64,000 bases of DNA from Singulisphaera acidiphila DSM 18658 (GTDB lineage: Bacteria > Planctomycetota > Planctomycetia > Isosphaerales > Isosphaeraceae), in NCBI RefSeq assembly GCF_000242455.2, contig NC_019892.1, positions 2,914,001-2,978,000 of the forward strand, in the 5' to 3' direction. Both the position numbers and the translations under genes were made by a program. Shown one piece after another: positions 43,863 through 52,634 of the stretch; positions within the stretch are counted from its first letter, which is position 1; every line of letters begins with the position of its first letter. A model generated the notes under the pieces. The model did no database searches and was not told the DNA's origin. It saw only the letters and a program-made list of their open reading frames with translations.

Positions 43863-45038
43863 ATGTCACAGCAAACTTTCTCACTCGTCGTAATCCTATC
43901 CACTCTCATTGATTTTTTCGTCATTGCGGCCGTCTTCTTCAGGACCCGATGGCTTGGCGAACGAAGAGATTCTCCGGTAATCGGTATGGGACACGTGCTC
44001 AGCGCGGTGTTGATCACCGGGTTGGTCTTCGTGATCAAGCTTACCCCGCTCACTTTGCTGGGATTCAATCTCTTCGGAGTGATTAACCTGATCTATATCG
44101 ATCTCGTAATCCTCCCACCCGCGACCGCGATGACCATCCTTGGCGCATCGTACCTCCCGTTACGTGAAGGGCGGCGGGTGACCGTGTCGAAGTCGGCTCG
44201 GATCTTCGCGGCAGGGGCCTTTGCGTTGTTGCCGATCGGCCTCTATGCAAGTTGGATCGAGCCCTTTCGCCTCCAGTTGGAAACGGCTCAAGTCCCGCTT
44301 GCTCCGACACGCCAAGGGAAAACAACGATCCGGATCGGGGTCATCGCTGACCTTCAGACGTCACGAATCACGGATTACGAGCGGTCTGCCTTCGATCGGC
44401 TGATGGCGCTCCGTCCCGACCTGATTTTAATGCCGGGGGACTTGTTCCAAGGCTCCGAGAAAGACCTCGAAGCGAATCGGGCGGATCTCATCGCATTGCT
44501 CAGCCAACTGTCCGCCCCCGGAGGCGTTTACTTCGTCCTGGGCGACGTCGACCAAGGCCATTATGGCCTCGAAGAGATTCTTCAAGCAGCGGGGATTCGC
44601 TTGCTCGTCAATGAAACGACCCGAATCAAACTCGGCGACCGGCAAGTGACGATCGGGGGCATCGAGTTGGATGTGAGTACCGGTCAAGCCAGAGGAACCG
44701 TGCACCAGTTGGAAACGGACCCAGGAGTCGATGACGTCCGCATCCTTGTGGCCCACCGACCCGACGTCGCGCTCGGGCTCAAGCGTCGTTCTCGGATCGA
44801 CCTAACCGTCGCCGGCCACACGCATGGCGGCCAAATCGTCATCCCCGGCTTTGGTCCCCCCATGACCTTGAGCGATGTGCCTCGCCCGGTCGCCGCCGGC
44901 GGCCTGCATTCACTCCTCGAGAACAGGCTCTACGTCAGCCGAGGGGTTGGCTGCGAACGGGGACAGGCTCCGCGCATTCGCTTCTTCTGCCCGCCCGAAA
45001 TCTCCCTCCTCCAGTTGGACAACAGCCACCCGAAATGA
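43863..45038 (+). CDS. Membrane metallophosphoesterase with altered active site
   Basis: 391 residues: four N-terminal membrane segments (to about residue 135) precede a calcineurin-like phosphoesterase domain, the YkuE/YaeI-like layout. Motifs are recognisable but two are changed. IADLQTS has Gln where DxH is expected, LMPGDLFQGS is intact, VLGDVDQGH replaces GNHD/E by GDVD, and VAHRPD and GHTHGGQ are intact. The catalytic His of motif III is therefore missing. The protein may bind metal differently or be inactive; UDP-2,3-diacylglucosamine or phospholipid hydrolysis would be the usual expectation for this group. Start: the ATG at 43863, with only a weak upstream site. Confidence 0.8.
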   Translation: MSQQTFSLVVILSTLIDFFVIAAVFFRTRWLGERRDSPVIGMGHVLSAVLITGLVFVIKLTPLTLLGFNLFGVINLIYIDLVILPPATAMTILGASYLPLREGRRVTVSKSARIFAAGAFALLPIGLYASWIEPFRLQLETAQVPLAPTRQGKTTIRIGVIADLQTSRITDYERSAFDRLMALRPDLILMPGDLFQGSEKDLEANRADLIALLSQLSAPGGVYFVLGDVDQGHYGLEEILQAAGIRLLVNETTRIKLGDRQVTIGGIELDVSTGQARGTVHQLETDPGVDDVRILVAHRPDVALGLKRRSRIDLTVAGHTHGGQIVIPGFGPPMTLSDVPRPVAAGGLHSLLENRLYVSRGVGCERGQAPRIRFFCPPEISLLQLDNSHPK

Positions 45039-45095
45039 GAGTGGCTTTCGGAGGGTCGAATTCAGGCCTTGCCGACGCGACGAAACTAGGCTGCA

Positions 45096-45133
45096 GGCCG
45101 ATCGGCCGAGCACTCAGAAAGAGCCGATCGGCC
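45096..45133. repeat. Repeated GGCCGATCGGCC palindromes between convergent genes
   Basis: The palindrome GGCCGATCGGCC at 45096-45107 is followed after 15 bases by GCCGATCGGCC at 45123-45133. The two copies can pair with each other or fold singly. They lie in the 122-bp gap between the metallophosphoesterase and a small membrane protein gene that are convergent, so they may serve as a terminator for both. Confidence 0.4.
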
Positions 45134-45160
45134 GACACAGACCGGAACCGCAACGATTGA

Positions 45161-45514
45161 TTAGTCTCTGGCCTTGAGGGCTACAGGTCGAATCGTTTGC
45201 CGGTAGTCAGCCCGCCGAACCTCGCTGTCGACGAGAGGAGACGACGACTCCGCCGTGGCCTCAACGACCTTTTCCAGGGAAGCGGGCAACGCTCCGAGAG
45301 CCCCCGCTCGTTCGTCCTGCTCCTGGATCTGACGCGAAAAAGCGGCCATTCTTTGTTGCAAAGAACGTTCGCGTTGTTCGAGTTGATTGGCGCGGTCGTG
45401 GAGATGGAAGGCCGAGACGACCAGAGCACCGATCGTGAGTAACCTGAGAACCGAATGCTCGGACCGAGGCCACCAGCGGACAAGAGTGGACCATGCACGC
45501 TTAGGAGTGACCAT
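45161..45514 (-). CDS. Small membrane protein with coiled coil
   Basis: This 117-residue protein starts at an ATG with GGAGGAG upstream. A basic N-terminus and a membrane segment (about residues 24-40) precede a coiled coil (NQLEQRERSLQQRM...) on the far side, then a short polar tail. No family is recognised. It is the only gene of its unit and convergent with the phosphoesterase gene. Confidence 0.65.
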   Translation of the reverse strand: MVTPKRAWSTLVRWWPRSEHSVLRLLTIGALVVSAFHLHDRANQLEQRERSLQQRMAAFSRQIQEQDERAGALGALPASLEKVVEATAESSSPLVDSEVRRADYRQTIRPVALKARD

Positions 45515-45920
45515 GGACTGACTCCTCCTTGAGACACGGCCTATAAATCGAGGCTCATTCCTTGAGTTATGAAGCTAGCGTTAGAAAATTACCGTTGGAC
45601 CAAGAATTTTGGAAGAGGGGACTTGCCAAATTCATATCGAGCACTTTCCCGTAGCATTAGCGAGACATGTAGTCCTCTCTTTTCAACATGCGAGCCCAGT
45701 GCACGCGTGGCCCAATTCGTCCATGCACTGAGTTTCAATACAAATCGCCTCATCAATGAAACCTCGACCGGGATTCCATCCCCCGGGATCGCGGACGCCC
45801 TGCCTGCTCTTTAATGATTTTCAACACAACTGCATACCATTCGCCTGTGGTTCCCATGGCAATACAAGCAAAATCGCATTACATAACACCGCGCAGGAAT
45901 CCTAAATCTCACACCCCCGA
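45515..45920. other. AT-richer intergenic region
   Basis: The 406-base stretch between the small membrane protein and the methyltransferase stop is clearly more AT-rich than its surroundings. An 81-codon + strand frame at 45569-45814 lacks a ribosome-binding site and recognisable features, so it is not called. The composition may reflect an old insertion or simply a promoter region. Confidence 0.4.
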
Positions 45921-47498
45921 TCAACTGACCAGAAGGGCGCGTGCAGCCAGTCGCTCGAGGCAAGGCTCAAGCTCGCCGCTGAGAATCTGCACAATCCTGT
46001 TCCGATCCTCGATGGGTCGCCCTTCCTCATGGATCGAAAATTCGCCGGAGTCGACGAGCGCCAGCAGCGAGTCAAGGATCGCCTGGCGATTGTTCTTCCC
46101 ATCAAGGGCCCGGAGCACAAGCCGCTCGAACTGATCGAGACGGACGGTCCGACCGCGAAGGTTGATCAGACGCTCCTCATCCTCCGCCTGAATCCGCGCC
46201 AGGGGACTGGACAGAGGTCGCTCACTGATCTCAGACGCGAAGACGGGAGGACGCGTGCGCAATTGAATCAGAGAGGACATGAAGCAGCGAAGGAGAGCCT
46301 GTTTCAAGTGGCCTGGATCTTGGGGCGTGTTGGAATTCGCGTCACTTCCCAAACGTGACAAGACGCGTTCCCAAAGGGTTTCGAAGCGAATCGAGCGCGG
46401 TGCGATCTCAAACAAGGCGACCAATGCCGCCTTGATCAATGGGTTGTTGGTCGACAGACTCGCCTCTCCCTCTGCCATCCGAAATTCCTCGGGCGCCAGG
46501 GAGACGACGTCGGGATCGGGCGAGACCGGGCCCAGGCTCGTCCCAATCCAGAGTGAGTCGAGCGCATCGGGCGACGGTTCATCGAGCCGGCGCACCCCCT
46601 CGTGGGTCAGCAGGGTCTGCCGAAAAGTTCGATTGCACAAGATGTCAAGATACTGCTCGCGACCCAGTTCATCGTCGGCCCATTCCTCCAAGGACTCGCG
46701 AGCGTCTTCGGGAAGATTCTCGATCATTCCGCCGGAACGCGCTTCGACCAAGTATTTCAGATGGTTGGCTTTGGCCAAATCCATGAATTCGTGAAAATAA
46801 AAGGGATGATTCGTCTCTTCGAGGTGCTCGTGAAAGAGATAAGAATTGGGGACGCCTTTGAGGTATTCACTCTCGGTCCGAAGGATCCGGGCATAGGAAC
46901 TGGCCTTGTCGGGAATGACCCGCACGATTTCTTCGAGAAAGGTACGGGCCCCGTGGACCTGATCGAGAGGGGTGGTGAGGGGGGATCGCCTGAGATGGTA
47001 GGCGAGCAGCTTGCGGACCATTCCCCGTCCGTGCCAGCCCGGGTAGGTGTTGTAGCTGACATAGGCCAGGCCGTGGGGGGACAAATTCTTGGAGCAGATC
47101 GAGAGAATCTTCTCCCGGACTGGCTCGGGAACCCAGGAGAAGACGCCGTGGCAAAGGATATAGTCGAACTGGCCGAACGACTCGTCAACCTCGGTAATGC
47201 TCATCGCCCGGAGTTCGACGTTGCGCAGGCCGAGCCGATTGATGACGGCTTGGCCATCGGCGATCTGGCGTTGAGAAAGATCGATCCCAACAAACTGGGC
47301 GTCGGGAAGTTCCAAGGCCATGGGGAATAAATTCCCCCCTTCAGCGCAACCGAGTTCCAGAACACGGCAACGATCCACCCCAGGAGCCTCGATCCCGAAG
47401 AGCGTCCCCAGGGTAGCGAGGTGGATCGGGTGTGTGTAGGGGAAGAAGTGGTCGCCGTAGGGGATTTCGTCGTAAGGATTCGCCTGATCCGCCATCAT
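45921..47498 (-). CDS. Class I methyltransferase, protein-lysine-methyltransferase-like
   Basis: 525 residues. The SAM-binding motif I is VLELGCAEGGN near residue 47 and motif II FVGIDLSQRQI follows. This catalytic domain is joined to the MethyTransf_Reg-type regulatory region (about 210-320) and a C-terminal winged-helix/PKMT-like segment, the three-part layout of rickettsial protein-lysine methyltransferases and many planctomycete relatives. It would methylate a protein, probably an outer-membrane or secreted one by family analogy; the target is unknown. The gene is divergent from vgrG, about 510 bp apart. The start is the first or second ATG. Confidence 0.82.
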   Translation of the reverse strand: MMADQANPYDEIPYGDHFFPYTHPIHLATLGTLFGIEAPGVDRCRVLELGCAEGGNLFPMALELPDAQFVGIDLSQRQIADGQAVINRLGLRNVELRAMSITEVDESFGQFDYILCHGVFSWVPEPVREKILSICSKNLSPHGLAYVSYNTYPGWHGRGMVRKLLAYHLRRSPLTTPLDQVHGARTFLEEIVRVIPDKASSYARILRTESEYLKGVPNSYLFHEHLEETNHPFYFHEFMDLAKANHLKYLVEARSGGMIENLPEDARESLEEWADDELGREQYLDILCNRTFRQTLLTHEGVRRLDEPSPDALDSLWIGTSLGPVSPDPDVVSLAPEEFRMAEGEASLSTNNPLIKAALVALFEIAPRSIRFETLWERVLSRLGSDANSNTPQDPGHLKQALLRCFMSSLIQLRTRPPVFASEISERPLSSPLARIQAEDEERLINLRGRTVRLDQFERLVLRALDGKNNRQAILDSLLALVDSGEFSIHEEGRPIEDRNRIVQILSGELEPCLERLAARALLVS

Positions 47499-48009
47499 GG
47501 GGACTCACCTTCTCTCCGCCGCTCGGACGTTGTTGATTGGCCTTTTTTTCCACTGGCAATGATCCGGCCAAGAGACGTCGATTGCAAGAATGACCGGTCA
47601 AGTCTTGATCGGACCTTAATTCTGGAACCTCACGACCGATTTCGTGGACGTCGGGTCATGGGGGCTCAATGTTTTTGATACCCCGATGCCCTGGTTCTGT
47701 GACGTCAGGGCCAAACGTCCGGTCGGGCTGCCGAAGTCGACCGTTTCGTCAGCCGTCACAGCGACGATCCCGTCCGTAAAGTCTTCATGGCAACGGCCAA
47801 GGACTCAATAAGGCGACCTCGGCGCTGGCCCCAAAACTGGCCTGGAGCTCGCTGGAGCGATTCGTCCGGTCGCTCTCGTTGCCTTGGCTCTTCGGGAACG
47901 ACCGACAACCGTCGAGCCCGCCGGCTTGCCTGAACTGGTGACGCGTGTAAAAATCAGCCGAACGCTCGGCGTGTGACCGGAAGCTCTTCGAAATTCGTGG
48001 AGTCGATTA
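47499..48009. other. Intergenic region upstream of vgrG
   Basis: About 510 bases lie between the methyltransferase start (-) and vgrG (+). A weak GG-N10-GC match at 47839-47852 is not a good sigma-54 promoter. A GGAG is seven bases before the vgrG ATG. No gene or repeat is seen. The promoters for both genes must lie here. Confidence 0.45.
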
Positions 48010-50067
48010 ATGGCGACCTATTTGCAAGCCGATCGGATCATGACGGTCACGACGCCGTTAAAAAAGGATGCACTCCTGATGGCCGGCTTCTCCGGTCACG
48101 AGTCGATCTCTCAGCTTTTCGAGTATCGCCTCGAACTGTTCGCCACGAATGACGAGCCGATCCCGTTCGAGAAATTGCTCGGTCAAAAGGCAATTGTCAG
48201 CCTGGCGCTCGAGGGCAACAAACGAAGATACTTTAGCGGGATCTGCAACCGGGTGAGTCAGGGGGCGCGTGACAGCACGTTCACGGCCTACCATATCGAC
48301 GTCGTCCCGCAGTTCTGGTTCCTGACCAAGCGCGCGCAGAGCCGGATCTTCCAGCAGGTGTCGGTGCCCCAGATCCTCCAGCAGGTCCTCGAAGGCCTGG
48401 ATGTCTCTTACGACTTGCGAGGCACCTATCAATCCCGCGACTACTGCGTGCAGTATCGCGAAACCGACTACAACTTCGCCTGCCGACTCATGGAAGAAGA
48501 AGGGATCTGCTTCTTCTTCAAGCACTCAGCCAACGGCCATACCCTCGTCGTGACGGACGTGCCCCAAGCCTTCCCCGAACTTCCTGGGAAGGCCAGGATG
48601 ACGCTCGGCCGGTCGGAGGAGGAGGTGAGCGGTGAGGAGCTGGTCCTCTCGTGGGAGAAAACCCAGGAACTTCGATCGGGGCGATACCTGCTCTGGGATC
48701 ATAGCTTCGAGCTTCCTCACAAGCATCTGGAAGCGGATAAGCAGATCGCCGACAGTGTCATGGCAGGGCAGGTGGCGCACAAACTCCGCATTGGGAACAA
48801 CGACAAACTCGAGTTGTACGACTATCCCGGCGAATACGCCCAGCGGTTCGACGGCATCAACCCCAGCGGGGGCGACCGTGCGGGCGACCTGCAAAAGATT
48901 TTCGGAGACAACAAACGGACCGTCGAGATCCGGATGCAGGAGGAGGCGGCGGCCAGCTTGTTGATCCAGGGCGAAGGCACCTGCCGGAACTTCGCTACGG
49001 GTCATGCGGTCGTACTCGACAACCACTATAATGCGAATGGCAAATATCTGATTACGGGTATTCGCCACATGGCAAGGCAGAGCTACAATTTCCGGTCGTC
49101 GAACGAGTCGGCGGAATTTTCCTATCGCAACTCATTCACTTGCATGCCTTTCGACCTCCCCTACCGCCCCGCGCGGAAAACGCCGAAACCGGCCGTCCAG
49201 GGGACGCAAACGGCCGTGGTGGTGGGCCCGGCCGGCGAGGAGATCTTCACCGACAAGTACGGCCGGGTGAAAGTCCAGTTCCACTGGGATCGTCAGGGTA
49301 AAAACGACAATAACAGCTCCTGCTGGATCCGAGTCGGCACCCCTTGGGCCGGCAAGAACTGGGGGATGATCCACATCCCTCGGATCGGCCAGGAGGTCAT
49401 CGTTGACTTCCAGGAGGGAGATCCTGACCAGCCGATCATCATCGGCAGCGTCTACAACGCCGCGATGATGCCTCCCTACGACCTCCCGGCGAACAAGACT
49501 CAGAGCGGCGTCAAGTCCCGCAGCTCCCTGAAGGGGTCCGACGCCAACTTCAACGAGCTCCGCTTCGAGGACAAGAAGGGGGAGGAGGATGTCTACTTCC
49601 ATGCCGAGAAGGATTTTCATCGGGTCGTTGAACGCGATGACGACCTCAAGGTCCACCGCGATCAGACCGTCACGATCGATCGGGACCGCACCGAGCAAGT
49701 CAAGCGCAACGAGAAGGTCACCGTCGACAACAATCGCGACGTTATCGTGAGCCAAGGCAACGACACGCACAACGTGAAGATGGGCAACCGCTCCGTCAAG
49801 ATTGACATGGGCAATGATGCCTTGACGATTAAGATGGGCAATCAGACCACGAAGCTCGACCTGGGCAAGAGCGAAACCCAGGCCTTGCAGTCGATCGAAC
49901 TCAAAGTCGGCCAAAGCAGCATCAAGATCGATCAAATGGGCGTTCAGATCAAAGGGATGATGATCGATATCAATGGGCAGATCCAGACCCAGGTCAAGGG
50001 CATGATGACCCAGGTCAGCGCCTCCGCCATCCTGCAAGTCAAGGGCGCCCTGACCATGATCGGTTAG
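48010..50067 (+). CDS. vgrG: T6SS spike protein VgrG
   Basis: 685 residues. The N-terminal gp27-like half (FEYRLELFATNDEPI, FQQVSVPQILQQVLEGL, YRETDYNFACRLMEEEGICFF) and the central gp5-like OB fold (TDKYGRVKVQFHWDRQG, SCWIRVGTPWAGKNWG, IPRIGQEVIVDFQEGDPD) are typical, followed by a long beta-helix of repeating Gln/Lys/Asp/Ile units to the C-terminus. Three copies form the tip of the contractile tail, which carries the PAAR protein and effectors. There is no extra C-terminal enzymatic domain. The adjacent genes encode a small adaptor-like protein, PAAR and a toxin, so cargo attaches non-covalently. Confidence 0.95.
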   Translation: MATYLQADRIMTVTTPLKKDALLMAGFSGHESISQLFEYRLELFATNDEPIPFEKLLGQKAIVSLALEGNKRRYFSGICNRVSQGARDSTFTAYHIDVVPQFWFLTKRAQSRIFQQVSVPQILQQVLEGLDVSYDLRGTYQSRDYCVQYRETDYNFACRLMEEEGICFFFKHSANGHTLVVTDVPQAFPELPGKARMTLGRSEEEVSGEELVLSWEKTQELRSGRYLLWDHSFELPHKHLEADKQIADSVMAGQVAHKLRIGNNDKLELYDYPGEYAQRFDGINPSGGDRAGDLQKIFGDNKRTVEIRMQEEAAASLLIQGEGTCRNFATGHAVVLDNHYNANGKYLITGIRHMARQSYNFRSSNESAEFSYRNSFTCMPFDLPYRPARKTPKPAVQGTQTAVVVGPAGEEIFTDKYGRVKVQFHWDRQGKNDNNSSCWIRVGTPWAGKNWGMIHIPRIGQEVIVDFQEGDPDQPIIIGSVYNAAMMPPYDLPANKTQSGVKSRSSLKGSDANFNELRFEDKKGEEDVYFHAEKDFHRVVERDDDLKVHRDQTVTIDRDRTEQVKRNEKVTVDNNRDVIVSQGNDTHNVKMGNRSVKIDMGNDALTIKMGNQTTKLDLGKSETQALQSIELKVGQSSIKIDQMGVQIKGMMIDINGQIQTQVKGMMTQVSASAILQVKGALTMIG

Positions 50068-50210
50068 TGCGTGGATCAGACGGATTGTGTCATGGATCTC
50101 GCGGGCCTCGCGCCCGCTTTTGCGAGTGGGACCGTGACGGGCGGTCTCGCTCCCTCGCGTGAAGAAGGTCGCCCGTGGCGGCGATTCGACATGATGGGCC
50201 GGAGCCGACG

Positions 50211-50882
50211 ATGAGTCAGGAAGCGCTGATCCACCTGGTTGAGAAGACCCCTCTAGAACTCTGCCAAACCATTGAGCTTGGCGAGGCGTCGCGTGAGCTG
50301 CTCCGCACCGACCCGACGGCGAAACAATTCTTGAACCTGCTGATCGAGAAGCAGGAGTTCCCCGACGCCGCTCGCTTTTGGGCGCACGCGCTTCCGAAAC
50401 GAGAGGCCGTCTGGTGGGCCTGCGTTTGCGCTCGGTTGGTGATGGCCGATGGGGCACCGTTGCCTCAGCATGCCGCGCTCGATGCGGCGGAGGCCTGGTG
50501 TACCGACCCGACCGAGGAGAATCGGCGGAAGACGATGCCCGCGTCCGACGCCGCCGGACTCGGAACCCCGGCCGGTTGCGCGGCAGCCGCAGCCTTCTGG
50601 AGCGGCGGAAGCCTCGCTCCCCCCGACGTCCCGGTCGTTCCGCCTGGTGAAGAGCTCACCGCACACGGAGTCGCCGGCTCCGTGATGCTCGCCGCAGTCC
50701 GCTCCGAGCCCGAAAAGGCACCCGAGAAGTACAAGGCGTTCTTCGAACGAGGCCTGAGCGTCGCCGAAGGGACCGTCCGCTGGAGCGAACCCGTCATCCC
50801 GGCGCCGAGCCCGACGCGAAAAGCGTCGGCTGACGACCGTTCGACCCCCCAAACCTCACGCCCTGCCATTAACTGGGACTGA
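50211..50882 (+). CDS. T6SS-linked protein of unknown function, possible adaptor
   Basis: 223 residues from an ATG with GGAG six bases upstream. The first 140 residues look helical (EALIHLVEKTPLELCQTIEL, and FLNLLIEKQEFPDAARFWAHAL), with a conserved-looking WWACVCAR segment; the C-terminal part is Pro/Ser-rich and ends in NWD. No enzymatic motif is visible. The gene sits between vgrG and PAAR with a 4-bp gap to the latter, and small proteins in that place usually load an effector on the spike. That role is inferred from position only. Confidence 0.65.
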   Translation: MSQEALIHLVEKTPLELCQTIELGEASRELLRTDPTAKQFLNLLIEKQEFPDAARFWAHALPKREAVWWACVCARLVMADGAPLPQHAALDAAEAWCTDPTEENRRKTMPASDAAGLGTPAGCAAAAAFWSGGSLAPPDVPVVPPGEELTAHGVAGSVMLAAVRSEPEKAPEKYKAFFERGLSVAEGTVRWSEPVIPAPSPTRKASADDRSTPQTSRPAINWD

Positions 50883-50886
50883 ACCC

Positions 50887-51177
50887 ATGCCCATGCCTGC
50901 GGCTCGCGTCGGTGACATGCACGTCTGCCCTCTGATAACGGTTCTCGTGCCCCACGTGGGAGGGCCGATCCTGCCACCGGGAGCCCTGACCGTTTTGATT
51001 GGTGGCCAGCCCGCCGCTCGGGTGGGTGATCTTGCGGTCTGTGTTGGCCCTCCCGACGTGGTCGTGCTCGGAAGCTTTACGGTTCTCATCAGCGGTCAGC
51101 CTGCCGCTCGCCTGGGCGATATCACCGCCCACGGTGGGGCCATCGTGATGGGCTTCCCCACGGTTCTCATTAACTAA
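50887..51177 (+). CDS. PAAR-repeat T6SS tip protein
   Basis: This 96-residue protein is a stand-alone PAAR. It begins with PAARVGDMHVCP, the family name motif, and repeats it twice (QPAARVGDLAVC, QPAARLGDITAHGG), with His and Cys residues placed to bind the zinc at the point. It caps VgrG and sharpens the spike. There is no fused toxin. It is 4 bp after the preceding gene and 77 bp before the toxin ATG, in the vgrG operon. Confidence 0.95.
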   Translation: MPMPAARVGDMHVCPLITVLVPHVGGPILPPGALTVLIGGQPAARVGDLAVCVGPPDVVVLGSFTVLISGQPAARLGDITAHGGAIVMGFPTVLIN

Positions 51178-51254
51178 TCATCTTGTCTAGCGAACAAGAG
51201 ACGATTGCGTTGCGTCCTGGCTCGTCCTCCAGCCGTCGCTCTTCGAGGCCGATG

Positions 51255-52586
51255 ATGAACTCGTTACCAAAATCGATCAGACCTCGATCCCCCTTCGCTC
51301 CGACCGTTGCACCAGGGAGGGGACCGGAACGGTTTCGCGTCGCGGGGCCAATTGGCTGGATGAGAGACCCTTATCTTGAACGAAACGTCGCGTTCGTGGC
51401 CGAGGCCTGGGAACGGGCCCGGTTTCGTTTCATCGAAACGGCCATCGCAAGTCAGACGAGTGACGAATTCCTTTCGTTGATCCGTAACCTGGTCGGCGTC
51501 CTCACGATGTCGGTTGACGTCATGGGTGAGACAAACGCAGGAGGGGTGAGCGCCCTGGGAGTTGGTGTGGCGGGACTCCCGGGGACCGCGATTGGCACGG
51601 GCGCCGGCTACGCGTTGAGCGTGCAGCTCATTGAGGGGCTTGAAGCCGGTTTCCTCCTCGCCGATATCGCTCCCCATCTTGAGGCGGTTGACCGCGCGTT
51701 CGCGAAAGGCGTCAAAGAGGCCTGGGAATCATCGGGGTCGCCCCTCCGAATCCATGCGGCCGCACGGATCATGGCCGACGCGGTCGGGATCTTTTTCAGC
51801 CTGCTCCTCCAGGGCCTCATCGCATTCCTCGCCAGGGAGATGGGCGGAAAGGCCCGGGGGCGGCTTCGCGTCGCCTTGGCCGATCGAAAAGAGACGAAGC
51901 TCCTCAGATTGAGCAACGGGCTCGAGACCTGGATCCTTATCCAGTACGACCGATTGATCGCGCACTTTCGTGCGGACTCGATGTTTCAAGGGCAGGGCCA
52001 ATCCAACGTCGCGAACGCGTCGACGAGTGGAGTGCTCACCCCTCGAATTCAGCCGAACCCCTTGCTTCCGGATATCAGCAAAGACTTTCAATTTCGCGAA
52101 TACGTGAGTGATGGCAAAACGTATAAGCAAGGCAGCGGTCGGCTCGGCGTTCCCGGCCGAATCCGAACCCATCGCAACCAGAACGCCCAACGCGGGGTTT
52201 CCGAGGGGAGCGGTGATGACGCCGGTCACTTGATCGGCAATCGTTTCGGCGCCCCGGGGGGGCCGGAAAACCTTTCGCTCCAGAATTGGGTCGCGAACCG
52301 CTACGGCACCTACAAAGGCCTCGAAGACACGTGGGCCGAGGCATTGCATCGCGGATCCGACATTGAGGTCACCGTGACCGACGTCACCCGGCCGAATGAA
52401 GATCGACCGTTTATGCGAGAGGTGCGCTGGACCGAGACCCAGGCCGACGGCAAACGCCTGGCGGAGAACCTGACGTTCGCCAACACGCACACGCCGAAGA
52501 GCCGAAAGGCCCAGGATATCGCCCCGACAAACAAGCCAGGCGAAGTGGGCAAAGTCATCGAAGTCGACTTTACCAAGAAAGATTGA
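51255..52586 (+). CDS. Putative T6SS effector with DNA/RNA non-specific endonuclease-like domain
   Basis: About 443 residues from the ATG at 51255, which has GAGG six bases upstream; a TTG at 51183 gives 24 more residues. The middle has two hydrophobic, Gly-rich segments (about residues 85-125 and 178-200), typical of toxins that cross a target membrane. The C-terminal 130 residues contain GDDAGHLIGNRFG at about 320-332 with a following LSLQNWVANR, which resembles the DRGHL-type beta-beta-alpha metal nucleases (Endonuclea_NS_2-like). The likely activity is cutting nucleic acid of a rival cell. It is the last gene of the VgrG-PAAR unit, and no immunity gene is evident beside it. Confidence 0.7.
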   Translation: MNSLPKSIRPRSPFAPTVAPGRGPERFRVAGPIGWMRDPYLERNVAFVAEAWERARFRFIETAIASQTSDEFLSLIRNLVGVLTMSVDVMGETNAGGVSALGVGVAGLPGTAIGTGAGYALSVQLIEGLEAGFLLADIAPHLEAVDRAFAKGVKEAWESSGSPLRIHAAARIMADAVGIFFSLLLQGLIAFLAREMGGKARGRLRVALADRKETKLLRLSNGLETWILIQYDRLIAHFRADSMFQGQGQSNVANASTSGVLTPRIQPNPLLPDISKDFQFREYVSDGKTYKQGSGRLGVPGRIRTHRNQNAQRGVSEGSGDDAGHLIGNRFGAPGGPENLSLQNWVANRYGTYKGLEDTWAEALHRGSDIEVTVTDVTRPNEDRPFMREVRWTETQADGKRLAENLTFANTHTPKSRKAQDIAPTNKPGEVGKVIEVDFTKKD

Positions 52587-52634
52587 TCGCCAAGCACCCC
52601 ATCAAATGACTCGTTAAAAACCAAACAAGCAATT

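Noticed and set aside
45569..45814. 81-codon open frame on the plus strand in an AT-richer gap
   Set aside because: No ribosome-binding site, no recognisable motif and no operon context.
47838..47853. TGGCCTGGAGCTCGCT upstream of vgrG as a sigma-54 promoter
   Set aside because: The GG-N10-GC spacing is right but the -12 part reads TCGCT instead of TTGCT and the flanks are poor; such partial matches are expected by chance in high-GC sequence.
49132..50457. 441-codon open frame on the minus strand across vgrG and the adaptor gene
   Set aside because: It is a shadow of the real genes on the other strand in high-GC sequence; its composition is repetitive His/Asp/Val with no protein family match.
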